Positions 22,261-33,993 of a stretch of 64,000 nt of DNA are shown piece by piece. Position numbers and translations under genes: made by a program. Position 1 is the stretch's first letter. Every line of letters begins with the position of its first letter. The notes under the pieces are model-generated. The model was not told where the DNA came from. It made no database searches and saw nothing but the letters and a program-made list of their open reading frames with translations. Source of the DNA: Cladopsammia gracilis (lineage: Eukaryota > Cnidaria > Anthozoa > Scleractinia > Dendrophylliidae); contig JAJGOT010000170.1 in the NCBI GenBank assembly GCA_022457155.1, positions 776,501 through 840,500 on the forward strand. Direction: 5' to 3'.

Positions 22261-23314
22261 AAGTGAAAGACTTTTCCCGCCTTGCTAGCTAATTGACGAT
22301 GAAAATGTGTTGTTGGTTCAATTTACACAGTGCATTTTCAGTTATTCATTGTCTATTTTCTGTTGGGATATTTGACAATGGAAAAGACTTTCTAAATCAA
22401 ATACAATAGATTGCCGCAATTTCAAAACAATTAAAAGCCCACAAACCTATCAAGTGATTGATAATACGTCACGTGCAATGACTTTATATCTGATCAGATA
22501 ACATATTAATATTAATTATCAAAATATCAATTGACACAACAAATGGTGACTGAATCTTTAATATTCTTTAAAGTATGGCCAGGTTCAAACATTGAACTTC
22601 ACATGTGCCGAATCTAATGGAAGGAGACCGTAACAACATGTCATTTCTCTAGAGCTGCCTGTCCCCATGCCAGGACAATTTGAGCTATGTTTAGCAGACA
22701 TCGCCCCATCAGCCATTTCTTTTTCAGCTCTCCAGCAGTATTCGAAAATAGAACGAAAGTCAAAATTTATGGTATTTTGCTGTTCCTACTCTTGAATAAT
22801 GAAACGGAAAGTTTTGTAGTTAGCTTAAGTATCAAGTCTGCTGTTTCATATATTTTGACGTGAAAAATGGCGGGAAAATGGTGATCACGTGGTCATTTTT
22901 CGGTCACGTCTGCTATGGACGCACTTATATAAAAAATATTGGGTCTGGAGCGGATAAACAGGGCACCACTCCTGGCGGTCACTTTTTTAGTTTCCCTTAG
23001 ATTGAAATGAGGTTCATGACAGGCCTGCACCGACTCCGCTATGTGGTTTTGCGGTTGCGATGCATTTATATTAGCTTTCAAAGTTTGGCTGTTATGAGTA
23101 TGTCGTTAAGTGATTTAGTCTTGAATGATGTGTTAGGCAGCGTTTTGTAAATAGTTTTCAGGAATGGTTGGTTTTGAACGAAACTCCATTTTTCATCAGT
23201 ATTTGTTTTGTTCAGTCGTGGGTGAAATGTTGTGACAAAAGGCATTATTATCTCGCGAGTTTTTTTCGTTTTGTTTTCATGCCAATTGCGTTCCGGCAAA
23301 AGTGAAATTCAGAA
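22261..23314. other. non-coding stretch, no feature recognised
   Basis: No coding exon or structured repeat could be supported. Confidence 0.35.
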
Positions 23315-23866
23315 TACCAGTGCATTTAGGAGGGTGCTAATGGGGTTAACAGTTAACTGACAATTGCCCAAAAATATAGTAGTTAACTGATAAATGAAAA
23401 GTTATCGTATTTTCTCTATTAAATGCCCCCGGCGTTTATTTCAAACTTGGCCTTCTGGACCCGGCGTTTCTTTGTATCAGCAGTTTTTCCTCGCCCGCCA
23501 TTTTTTAAGAAAGGGTTATTATTAGTTTTTCTTGGCAGCCTTGTACCTTGCCCTTAAATCTTAAGTTTATTATACCACAAACAAACGTTTGAGGAGCTTA
23601 CTTACAACTTCCTCTATTATACCCGGCGTTTATTCGGGGGCCGGGCGTTTAATCGAGAAAATACGGTAACAGTTAAGTGACATTCTATTAATTATACTAA
23701 ATTAACCATTGTTGTTGTTAATAAAAGCAACATACATGTAGTTTTTTCCTAACAGCAAAGCTATTTTGTGACTTTTACCTGCCTCGCTGCGTGACCAGGT
23801 GACATATTAACCGATATTATATGCGAGAGGTACCAGGGTCGTAGAGCGTTGACCTTGATCTCCGTG

Positions 23867-24143
23867 ATGGCGTCGAGTGGCGTGGTCAAAGTTATTCTGA
23901 GTTTTTATCGAGATGATGACAAAGGATCGGCATTCGAATGACACATAAGTCGCATACCGTTTGACATGACAAAGCACAATTCAATGGACATATAATCAAA
24001 CAATAAGCGAAAAGTTTGGACTCGGTGAGTTTGATTTAAAGTTGTTCCGATTAGAGAAGATCGACGGGAAAGCTGTTACAAAGGCTCAGTTGGAAATGGA
24101 GCTACCTTTTCTAATGGGAAGTGCGAGAAGTGAGATACATGGT
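23867..24143 (+). pseudogene. gene-like exon remnant inside a TIR unit
   Basis: An ATG at 23867 in fair context opens MASSGVVKVILSFYRDDDKG, then meets a TGA. After at least one further stop and a frame change the sequence continues as SEKFGLGEFDLKLFRLEKID and AQLEMELPFLMG, ending at a good donor, CATG|GTATGT (24143/24144). Composition and sequence look like a once-coding globular domain, not random DNA. I do not recognise the family. The stop and frameshift make it a broken copy. Confidence 0.45.
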
Positions 24144-24713
24144 ATGTATTTTATTTCGTCATTTTGTCCTAGCACGCGAACGCGGGTTGACCCAGGGGTT
24201 GACCACACGAGCCCTTTTCAGTGTTAGATTAAATGAGTAAGATTTCTGATTACACTAAAACCTGTATTAAGCAGACTCCAAAGTAAGTGGACACACCGTT
24301 GGTATTTTATTGGACACAAGCATCAGTGAGTTTCGATTTTTTTCCTTCCCATACTCTCTGTGTACGATCCTGTATCAAACAGACATCTTACTGACGATCC
24401 TTATTACGGTTTTGGAAGCTATCTTGACAGGTGAGAAATTATGGTTTTTGTATGAGAATCTAATGTCGAATAATTTTCGTAAAGCGGCTGTTCTAAAAAA
24501 CAATATAAACTAAAGCTACACGGCAAAGAGTTCTACTGACAAATTTCGGGGGCCTGTTTTTGTTTTAGTTTTCTATACATTTCTCTGTCTCTGGTTTTAT
24601 GTAAACAAAACAAGGCTTATGTCACGCAAAATTCGTTGAGAAGGAAGGGGTGCGTTGTCGCGAACGACATCGCAAAGTCCCTAGATCTTTAGTCACAATG
24701 TTCACCAATCCCG

Positions 24714-24891
24714 TAGCCTGTTCCAGACGTTCAGATAGTGGGGAAAGCGCGAATAGTTGGAGAAGGCGCGAAGAAAAGCGAGCGAAAAAAATTGCGGGAG
24801 GCGAGGCGAGGGAATTTTTTCGCTCGCTTTTCTTCGCGCCTTCCCCAACTATTCGCGCTTTCCCCACTATCTGAACGCCTGGAACAGGCTA
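24714..24891. mobile_element. 178-bp foldback MITE with 9-bp target duplication
   Basis: The arms are about 75 bases and nearly perfectly inverted: TAGCCTGTTCCAG...GTTCAGATAGTGGGGAAAGC, GCGAATAGTTGG, AAGGCGCGAAGAAAAGCGAG. The element is flanked by CCAATCCCG on both sides (24705-24713 and 24892-24900). Mutator-like by duplication length. The open frames across it on both strands are mirror images caused by the palindrome. Confidence 0.85.
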
Positions 24892-25218
24892 CCAATCCCG
24901 AAAACGCATTCCCTCTGGTCATTCACATGGCCTGTAAAGTAACCTTATCTTAACTTTGCAGATTTAAAATCCTTACTAATATACGTAATTTCCTACTTGT
25001 CAAGCTAAATCACTTGATAAGATCAATGATATGAAAATATTGAAATGAACCGATTTCCGACAGCGTGATCCAGTTAAAAAAGAAAAACATAAAACTTTCT
25101 TATACAAGCGCATGAGTATAGGCTACCAGTGTAGCCTCTTGTTAACTGACAATTGGCCGAAAAAATAGTAGTTAACTGACAATTGGGTACCCCCATTAGC
25201 ACCCTCATTTACCAGTGC

Positions 25219-27632
25219 TAGATTAATTTGTCGTGTGTTTGGCCTTGTTTACAAAATGGTAAAGTAAGCTCACTGTAGCTGTCGAGAAAAAGCTGCGCCG
25301 GCTTTACAGCTCTTTACAGGCAAATTCACTGCGAGAAACAACTTCAAGCATCACGCTTCAGTGAATGTTCTGACACCTATAGAATGAATTGAGTTCCATT
25401 GTAATAATCTAATGGATAGTATCAATTACATATCCGGAAAAAATCCTCCCGTTTTCGCGTTATTTAACGCTATATATTTATGTTTATTTTTTTTTTTGTA
25501 ATTTCTAAGTTTTTCAGGTTTGGAATTGTGAAATGTAATACCCTAATCAGCCTGAAGGTTATTTTCGGGGGGGGGGGGTTTTGATCTGGTCATTTCACGA
25601 ACAGAAATCTAGAACCGGAAAGGAGGAAAGAGTTACGCGATTAACATCGGAACGGATAGATTGCCGTCCAAAATGGTGGCCTGTTCAGATGTGTGTTACT
25701 TTTCCTTTATACCCTCTTAAAGTTTGATGTTCCCAATGTTTACGTATTTTCTACGAAAGAGACGATAACTTAATTTGTAATAGGAACGAAATTAAAAAAG
25801 CCCGTCAAGGTTGTTGAAAGAAGGTGTCGCAGAAGATTCCTGTCAGTTTTTAGAATTTTCAGTCAGTTCAGTTGCAACCTGTTGGTAAACGAACTTGAAA
25901 TGTTCACCCGTATACAGACTTCTATTTTATGAGAGGGGTGAATGCAGCGATCTGTTTTTGGTCGTATCGTAAGTGTCTCAGTAAAGGCTGTAATTTTAAC
26001 TTGTATTCGCTACGCTTTATAGCTGCGGGGAGCTCGCTAAAACCTTCGTTGGCATTTTTGACAGTCTAGCGACTGCTACGTTTAAGCCTAGCATTTTCAG
26101 ATGCAAGTAGAAGGTAAGTCTTCTAAAAACCTATTAAGAAAAATTTAATACAGTGCACCAAGGATATAGATAAGTACAGTTTTAAGGGGGTGCAACGGTT
26201 AAATTCCTCTTCAGAAATATTTCAATACTATTTATCTTTTGAATTAAGAGTAAACTAAATAGGTATTGAGTCCATCCATTTGAATTAATGATTTCAACTG
26301 ATTTTTAAAGGCCTTAATTATTATATTGTCTACGAACTTCTCATTGCGTTAAAACCACACGGCTAGGCCTTGCACGCTCAGCTTATTACAAGTGCACGAC
26401 TTATCGTCGTACATTTTTATCCAGTTGAATTCCGGTTATGCAAAAATTGATTAAACTCGAACCCTTCGTAGAACTCGAAGTTTACGCTAACTGGAACAAA
26501 AATCGATTACATTGAAATGGCATTATTTGGCAAGAGAATAGACCAAAATCTTGTAAAATTTTAAACTTTCCCGGAAATTTCTTTCACAGTGTGGCGCGTA
26601 TAAGCAACTGATCTTGAAAATCCACCGGCATAAAACCATCCGAGCCAAATGAACAAGCATTTGAGAATGCAATGAAATTCTAATCATCGGAACTTGAATA
26701 TAAAATTTTAACTCATTCGAGTCAGAACAGCGAATTGATAATAATTATGTTTCGTTTCTTGATAGATCATGGCAGGTAGGTTCATACTTGCGTGAGAGCA
26801 CTAGAATAATTCAGGAAATAACGCTTTTCCACTTATGCTGATAAGCGTTCATGTTTAAAATTCTAAGCCGCCACCCGCGTACTGTGATCAGTAAATTTTA
26901 TCTGCAACGACAGTGAGCTTTACTGCCACTGTAATCACTTTGTGGTTGTCGAAGAATTGCAAATAGAACCAGAAATTTTAGCTGTCTCTGCGACCCGCAA
27001 AAATTTCCTCCCGAAAAACAAATTCAGTCGGACACATGTGCACGGTAGCTAAATCAACAAAACTATGACGTCTTTCCCAAACTATTGCATAATCAAACCG
27101 TAATAGAAATGTTTCAAAAATAGAACAAACGCAAATTTTGCTCTGCCATATCGCTCTTATTGAAGCACAAACTTTCCCGTCCCATTTAACTTTCTTAAAA
27201 CGCCGCCATTCGTAAAAATACACCGTGAAATTCTCAAACTGCGTTTGCCAAAAAACGCATTTGACCTATTTTTACCCTTCTAAAGGTAACGTGAGATATC
27301 GAAACTTAAGAAGAACTTAATGCCTTTGCGGTAACGTAATGTGAGATATGACAAGTTCATGACAAGTTCTGACATCCCAATACCCTAGGGAAATTAACAA
27401 TAGGTCCGGGGGTGCTCCCCAAAAATTTTAGGTGCAGTATGTGACGCCCTTCTTGAAATCCTAACCGGTTTAACCAACCATATCTTCAATGCCCTAATAT
27501 AGCTTCTATAAAGAAGAAGGAAGAACCCCCCCCCCCCCCCCCCCCCCCCGGACAAAAGTCCACAAAATTTTGTTAACAACTTTTGTCCCTTTTTTCGTGA
27601 CTGACTCCGAAATCTCGCTTAATGCGCATGCG
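25219..27632. other. long stretch without a recognised gene
   Basis: AT-rich. A G-run lies at about 25567-25579 and a C-run at about 27527-27550. A short ATG-containing segment ending in AGAAG|GTAAGT (26101-26113) could be a first exon, but nothing downstream confirms it. Confidence 0.35.
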
Positions 27633-27820
27633 CATTAACGAGATAAAAAGGACGCAGTTGCCTCTTTCACGATTCACTGAATTCTATTGACCCGCATATT
27701 TCCTTCACCATCGAACATGAATCCAATGGCCAGCTGTCATTTCTCGACACCCTCGTCTCACGCAATAACGGAAAGCTCAATATTGATGTATATCGGAAAC
27801 CCACACAAACGAATAGATAG
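27633..27820 (+). pseudogene. Penelope-like element, fragment 2
   Basis: From 27674 the frame reads SLNSIDPHISFTIEHESNGQ, then LSFLDTLVSRNNGKLNIDVYRKPTQT and a stop. This block follows the catalytic VDD motif in Penelope-like RTs. Just upstream AAAAAGGACGCAG matches the expected continuation of CVIK at 21980, but with a one-base deletion. The fragment is preceded by CGCATTAACGAGAT, the inverted R1-like end. Confidence 0.75.
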
Positions 27821-28146
27821 CATACTATTCGCGACAGTCCCTTTCACGCTTGCTAAATAAGAGATGGAGATATGCGACCGTGCTTGAGAGAGTAGGAAGT
27901 GAAAACGGATAGGGAAAGGAAGGGAGGGAGGGGAAAGAAAAGCACGGAGGCATAGGAGGCAAGCGCGAAAGAGAGAGATAACAAGTACGGCTGCCAACAA
28001 CTGGAGGATTCTTACTTGAACTGGGCCGAACTTAGAGACACAGCTCTTATTTATACTCGCTCTGTAAGGGACTGGAGCGAATAGCATACTATTCGCGACA
28101 GTCTCTTTTACGCTTGCTAAATAAGAGATGGAGATATGCGACCGTG
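27817..28146. repeat. ~68-bp direct repeats flanking a 190-bp block
   Basis: GATAGCATACTATTCGCGAC...GATATGCGACCGTGC at 27817-27885 recurs at 28081-28146 with few changes. The stretch between is purine-rich (AGGGAGGGAGGGG). A local duplication or remains of an insertion. Confidence 0.7.
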
Positions 28147-29240
28147 CCCAGACGTTAAACGTTACAATGGCCTAACACCAAATAACCCGAGACACTTGCC
28201 AATACTCAAACCTAAAATCCCAAACACAGAAAATCCCATCCAATCACCCAAATCTAAAGGAGACATGGCGAGACAGCAACTCTGATGGTCTTGTAAAAGG
28301 AAGGTCTTGTGCAGCGTTCATGTTATAGGATGCGGTAGGAGCAAGCATGGCACCAACCAAAATGAGCCATAGCATCTAGAGTGAAGGCTAAAGTAATGGC
28401 CACCCCGGCTCTAAAGCTGTGCAGAGTTTACCCTCGTAAATTTGAGCGTCTTGCAGATAGCAATGGAGGCGGGACTGTAATCCTGTAAAGTAGAGTTCGC
28501 AATCTGCTCAATACGCGTGGCAGAAAACATCTTGCATCCCGGCAAAGAACTCAAAAACTAAAAAACGCCTTTTAGGGAGTCTTTTGATTAGCATAAGCGG
28601 AGGACAAAGGGATGCCCTGCAATTGGTAAAAACGGCTTCTTACATGGCAAATATAATTTTATATGATATAAAGGCTGCCAGCCCTTGAGTGGTGAACAGG
28701 ATATAATGTCGAGGAAAACGTAAACGATTGTGCGCGGGAAACTTGCGAGAGAACCCACCCAAGTAAAGGGATGACAACCTGAGCGTAAGTAATCCGACTA
28801 GGGCATTAGACACCCTTTCAGGCTACCGTGGGGAAATAAGGAAACGAGATAAATGGCGCGGGAGAGGGCGCGGAACAAAACAAACTCCGCAAATGACAGG
28901 GAAATAATGAGTAAACGGAAAGGAATACGGATAACTACCCGAAGTATGTAAACTTCGAGTTTAACACCAAGATAAACACGCGAACCATAAAATCCACTAA
29001 TAAAGGCCATAGTTAGGCGGAACGCACAATAAAAGAGTGCTAAACCGTGTATAACTGGCAATAATACTTATAGAAAAGGAAACAATACGATGCCAATGAC
29101 ATGAAAAATAGCGAATCTGCAAAATTTAAAACATAAAAATATATACAGGAACCAAGCAGACTCAGGGTAATAAAAACCAACGTACAAACTTCAACGGAAC
29201 TGAGCGAAGCATGGCACAGACTCGATATCTGTAAGGCAAA
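28147..29240. other. non-coding stretch, no feature recognised
   Basis: No exon, RNA or repeat recognised with confidence. Confidence 0.35.
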
Positions 29241-29244
29241 GTCT

Positions 29245-30452
29245 TAATAACAAAAACTTGACAGATAAATGCGTATAAACTTCGAAAGCACTACGCAAAC
29301 CCGATTTGGCAAAGTACTCATATTAACAAAACGTGACAAATAAAGGCGTACACACTTCAAAGGAACTGCACAAACCCGATGTTTGTGAGGCAAAGTACGC
29401 ATAATAAAGGCGTACAAAACTTCAAAGCACTGCACAAACCGATGTTCGTGAGGCAAAGCACGCATAATAAAGGCGTACAAACTCCAAAGCACTGTACAAA
29501 GTACGCATAACAAAACGTGACGAATAATGGCGTACAAACTCCAAAAGCACTGCACAAACCCGATGTTTGTTAGGCAAAGTAGGCATAACAGAACGTGACA
29601 AATAAAGGCGTACAAACTCCAAAAGCACTGCACAAACCCGATGTTTGTGAGGCAAAGTACGCATAACAAAACGTGACAAATAAAGGCGTACAAACTTCAA
29701 AGGCACTGCACAAACCCGATGTTTGTGAGCCAAACGGTACGCATAACAAAACATGACAAATAAAGGCGTACAAACTTCAAAGGCACTGCACAAACCCGGT
29801 GTTTGTGAGGCAAAGTACGCATAATAAAGGCGGACAAACTTCAAAAGCACTGCACAAACCCGATGTTTGCGAGGCAAAGTACGCATAACAAAACGTCACA
29901 AATAAAGGCGTACACTTTAAAAGCCCTGCACAAACCCGATGTTTGCGAGGCAAAGTACGCATAACAACGTGACAAATAAAGGCGTACAAACTTCAAAAGC
30001 ACTGCACAAACCCAATGTTTGTGAGGCAAAGTACGCATATTAACAAAACGTCACAAATAAAGGCGTACAAACTTCAAAAGCACTGCACAAACCCGATGTT
30101 TGTGAGGCAAAGTACGCATAACAAAACGTGACAAATAAAGGCGTAGAAACTTCAAAAGCACTGCACAAACCAGATGTTTGTGAGGCAAAGTACGCATATA
30201 ACAAAACGTCACAAACAAGCGTACAAACTAAAAGGGACCCGAGGGAAAAGCACAGCACCAACCCAATCTTTGTGAGGCAAAGTACGCATAACAAAACTGG
30301 ACAAATACAGGCGTACAAACTAAAATGGGAAATGAGGGAAAAGCACTGCACAAACCCGATGTTTATGAGGCAAAATACGCAAAAAAATAAAGGTACAAAC
30401 ATAATAAGCGTACAAACTTAAAAGAGGGATCGAGGGAAGAGCACTGCACAAA
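29245..30452. repeat. ~78-bp tandem array, about 15 units
   Basis: The unit contains GGCGTACAAACTTCAAAAGC, ACTGCACAAACCCGATGTTT, GTGAGGCAAAGTACGC and ATAACAAAACGTGACAAAT. Copies vary mainly by small indels, and the leftmost and rightmost units are most diverged. Because the unit is close to 26 codons and lacks stops on the minus strand, all three minus frames stay open over several units, giving spurious open frames rich in Cys and Leu. The array is interrupted at 30453 by a LINE inserted at GCACTGCACAAA, a motif of the unit. Confidence 0.92.
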
Positions 30453-30501
<49 letters not shown>

Positions 30502-33376
30502 ATTTTTACAAAGACGATTACATACAAGAGAGGATTACATACAAAATTAAATCCTTACGTCCTTCACATTAACATGACATGTAAACAGTACTGAAAATAA
30601 AAGAAAGTGACAATGTAGACTATTATCTAAATGAAATCTTGCCATTTTGTACAACAGCGATGGAAGTTATTAGCACGAACAGCAATGTATTTTTCTAATT
30701 TAATTTTGTTCCTAACCACAATGAGAAAATCCGCAAAAAGATATTTACTATTGTTGGTGGCGCAGTTAAATAAAAACTGCTTAGCGATAAGAATTAGATG
30801 ATTGAGAGTCTCCGACACGTTGTCCAAGACACCATAGATTATTTCTGTTTTTTTAAGCTCGACATGTTTTTTGCACATGGAGTTATACCAATAAGTAAAT
30901 TCCTGCCAAAAGGCTCTAGCCAGGGGGCAGTCAACAAAAAGGTGGAGGATAGTTTGCTTTATTGTTTGACAAAAGGGACAAGATGGAGAATTGACCTTTT
31001 TCATTTTGTAGAGAAGACTATTAGTAGGTAGTATATTATGTATTAATTTGTATTGAAACATGGAGAGCTTCACTTCTTTAGTAACGTAAAACGGGAGTGA
31101 GTATACTTTTTGTCGTTCTGTTTTATTAAAACCTAAATCAGATAATCTTTTTTCAGCTGTTGGCGGAGGAAGCTTTTGATTGTTGGTTAGCATTTTATAT
31201 ATGGTTTTGCATGTCAAGGTTTCAATATCAATTGCAGGAGTTGAAGATGACTCATTAGGTCTTATTTTAAGCAAATCTTTCCACTTACGAGGAATTGCAG
31301 ATAAAAGACCATAATATTGTAAAAAGTTGCACTCAACATGGAATTTCTGTTGAAAATGGGGGAAGGAGAGAAAGCAATTCTTATGCTTATCTATGAGGTC
31401 AGATAACTTCCAGATGCCTTTTTGATGCCAATTTCTAAAGTACACAGAGGATTGATCTATTTTAATATTCTTGTTATACCATATAATTTGATTTAAGACG
31501 TCATCTTTCGTTTCAGGATTTTTGCTAGTTAGCTCTTGCCAGTAAATGATCACATCCTTATAAAACTTTGGTATCGAATTTTCTAGTTTTACGCAATTAA
31601 TATCGTAATTGGGGTAATAAATACGCGTTCCTCCTACACTAGCAAGTAGGGATGTTGGAATAGCTTTCCACTGGGCATTATCATCTGAATATAGTCGTTT
31701 TATCCAGCATAACTTTAACGCTTTATCGAACACAGAGAAGTCTATCATGTTAAGTCCTCCTTCTTCTTTGCTTTTTATAATTGTCGTTTTTTTTATTTTA
31801 GGTGGTTTGTATCTCCATATGAAGCTAAAAATTATCTTATTTACTTCTTCCGTGAAGGAAAGAGGCGTCTCGATTACGCTACAGATAAAAGTTAGTTTTG
31901 ATAGCGCAAGTGTTTTGACTATATTTATTTTTCCAAACGTGGAAATGTCTCTTGCCGACCAAATATTTAGCACTTTCTTTAGAGGGCCAAGTTTGTCATA
32001 AAAATTTTTTTTAATTGCGAGATCTTCGTTATATGAGAAAAATACTCCTAAAGCATATATCGGTTCTTCACTGACCTGAAGATCTAAGATCTTGTCTTTG
32101 CGTCGACGTGATGATCCTAAATATAAGAGCTCTGATTTCGATTGGTTTATCCGAAGGCCAGATGCTTTTTCAAATATATCGAGTAGGTTAAAAAGATTAT
32201 ATATCGACTTATCGTCTTTTACAAAAACAGTAGTGTCATCCGCATACTGGGAAAGTTTTATCGTTTTTTCCGGTTCAATGTCAATACCTTTTATTTCAGA
32301 CGATTGTCTAATTGAATTTCCAAGAATTTCTATGCCTATGATAAAGAGAAGGCCAGATAAAGGGCATCCTTGCCTTACACCTCTAAAAAGCGGAAACTGT
32401 TCACTTGCAAAGCCATTATTGAGCACACAACTTGAGATGTCATTGTAGAATACTCTTATCCAATGACGAAACTGCGGACCAAATTTAAAGACCTCTAAGC
32501 ATTTTTGCAAGTACGTCCATTCTATGGAATCGAAAGCTTTTTCGAAATCTAGGAAAACAGCTGAGCCCGGAATGTTTTTTAGTTTTGTAAAAGACATTGT
32601 ATCAGAAATTGTTCTTATACACTCTCCGATATATCTTCCTTTGACATAACCTGCTTGACACGGGTGAATAATTTTTGGCAATATTTTTTCTAGACGCATT
32701 GCAATGGCTTTTGTGGCAATTTTATAATCAGTGTTTAGCAATGTTATTGGTCTCCAGTTTTTCAAAAAATTTAAGTTTTTGTCTTTCTTGGGAATAAGAG
32801 AAATAATTCCGATCTTTTGAGAGATTGATAAACTTCCTTTTTGAAAAGCATAGTTAAAACTCTCGACTAAGTATTTTCCAAGCAAGTGCCAAAAATGTCG
32901 ATAAAATTCAATAGTAAACCCGTCAGATCCCGGTGTTTTATCATTTTTAAAATTTTTAATCGCTTTCGCACATTCTTCTAACGTTAAAGATCCTTCGCAT
33001 TGTTCTGATTCTTCCTTACTGAGCGTCTCAAGCCCTTCAGATTCAAAAAAGAAGGAAAACATCTCGTTGTTTGGATTGATATTTTTTGAGTTGTAAAGAT
33101 TTTGATAAAAGTTTGCTTCTTCTTCAAGGATTAATTTGGGATCGGACAATGTGGAACCATTTTCTTTTGTAAGTGAGACGATATGTTTTTTCTTATAATT
33201 CCTCTTTTCCAGATTATAAAAATATTTATTATTTTTTTCTCCAAATTCGTACCACCTGGCTTTACTACGTACCATTGCGCCTTGCGTTTTGTTTGAAATG
33301 ATTTTTGATAGTTTAGCTTTGACGCGGTCTATTTCAGTTTTGGTGGTTTCACTAAATTTGGCTCTCAGTTGTTCTT
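30453..33376 (-). mobile_element. 5'-truncated L1/Tx1-like LINE insertion
   Basis: The element is flanked by GCACTGCACAAA on both sides (30441-30452 and 33377-33388), an exact 12-bp target duplication. It ends on the minus strand with an A-tail (T-run at about 30456-30488 on the plus strand). The 5' end is truncated inside the ORF after the endonuclease domain, the usual result of incomplete target-primed reverse transcription. An exact duplication, intact ORF and long A-tail point to a recent insertion. Confidence 0.9.
30627..33376 (-). CDS. LINE ORF2, reverse transcriptase (L1/Tx1-like), 5' partial
   Basis: One uninterrupted frame of about 916 codons. It begins in the linker that follows the endonuclease domain (RWYEFGEKNNKYFYNLEKR at about 42-60). 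RT motifs follow in order: LKNWRPITLLNTDYKIATKA (206-225), VFLDFEKAFDSIEW (275-288), GVRQGCPLSGLLF (334-346) and the catalytic QYADD (378-382). Thumb and C-terminal regions follow (SFIWRYKPPKIKK). Near the C-terminus is a Cys/His cluster CPFCQTIKQTILHLFVDC, common in L1/Tx1-type elements. The apparent first codon is a GTG created by the target-site duplication, so the true N-terminus, including the endonuclease, is missing. It can supply RT only if transcribed by chance. Confidence 0.9.
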
Positions 33377-33388
33377 GCACTGCACAAA

Positions 33389-33872
33389 AATGACTTGCAC
33401 TGCATCTAAAATGATTAAAGATTTTTTAATACTTCGTCGGTAAGGTTCACTTACACAAAAGTGAGCGACATTTACTCAGTGAAACCCATTGTCATCATTC
33501 TGCTAGCTGAATGTCTATAAAACATTAAATTATTTACTCCGTTAAACGAGCTCAATTATCACTCGTCAAAATTGCAACAGTTCACTGTCATTCAGCGAAC
33601 AATGTATACAGCTGGATAACCGCTTTCGTGTCTATGTACCAATCAGGAGCATAGACCTCTAGAACAGTCTAGAACATCTTCTGCCATATTTCAGTGACGT
33701 CTTTGTCCTACACTGAGGTGGATTCAAATTGTAAGCTCACTATGATAGGAACATCTCTTGATATACTGTAAATACAAAGTTCGGCCTGGAGCTAATAACC
33801 GTTAAGACATACTTTATTCTCATTTTAGTCTTTTTGTGTGTCTGTGTGTTTAATTCGCGGTCTTTGCTCTAG
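33389..33872. other. stretch between LINE and gene B EGF exon
   Basis: Starts with remains of the tandem array (TTGCACTGCATCTAAAATG). No PAN-type or other exon found. A pyrimidine-rich tract just before 33873 serves as acceptor. Confidence 0.4.
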
Positions 33873-33993
33873 GAGGGCTGCAAACAGAAAACTTGTCTTA
33901 ATCAAGGCCAGTGCCATTTTAACCAGGACAAACAACAATTTCAGTGCAATTGCATTCTGCCCTGGACAGGGGACAGTTGTCAAACAAAGCTAG
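33873..33993 (+). CDS. gene B exon: EGF-like domain
   Basis: A 121-bp exon with acceptor TTTGCTCTAG and donor G|GTAACAAG, phase 0 in and phase 1 out. The six cysteines have EGF spacing C-x4-C-x5-C-x10-C-x1-C-x8-C (C-LNQGQ-C, CNC, PWTGDSC). Length, phases, first codon GAG and donor sequence are the same as in gene A exon 2 (8082-8202), so the two are paralogous exons. No upstream PAN exon could be found between 10.4 and 33.8 kb. It may be missed, outside the window, or lost. Confidence 0.85.

Larger units (their letters stand above)
23324..25209. mobile_element. 1.9-kb TIR unit with 9-bp target duplication (Mutator-like)
   Basis: Flanked on both sides by TACCAGTGC (23315-23323 and 25210-25218), an exact 9-bp duplication. 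Inside each end the sequence GAGGGTGCTAATGGGG is inverted (about 23330-23345 and 25190-25206), followed by GTTAACTGACAATTG-type pieces. 9-bp duplications are typical of Mutator-like elements. No transposase seen. The interior carries gene-like exon sequence (23867-24143) and a separate MITE (24714-24891). Confidence 0.62.

Noticed and set aside
24622..24953. Several overlapping Arg/Ser-rich frames on both strands
   Set aside because: Mirror images produced by the palindromic MITE at 24714-24891.
29244..30421. Repeat proteins of 26-residue period
   Set aside because: All three minus frames are open and drift between units, as expected for a non-coding satellite.
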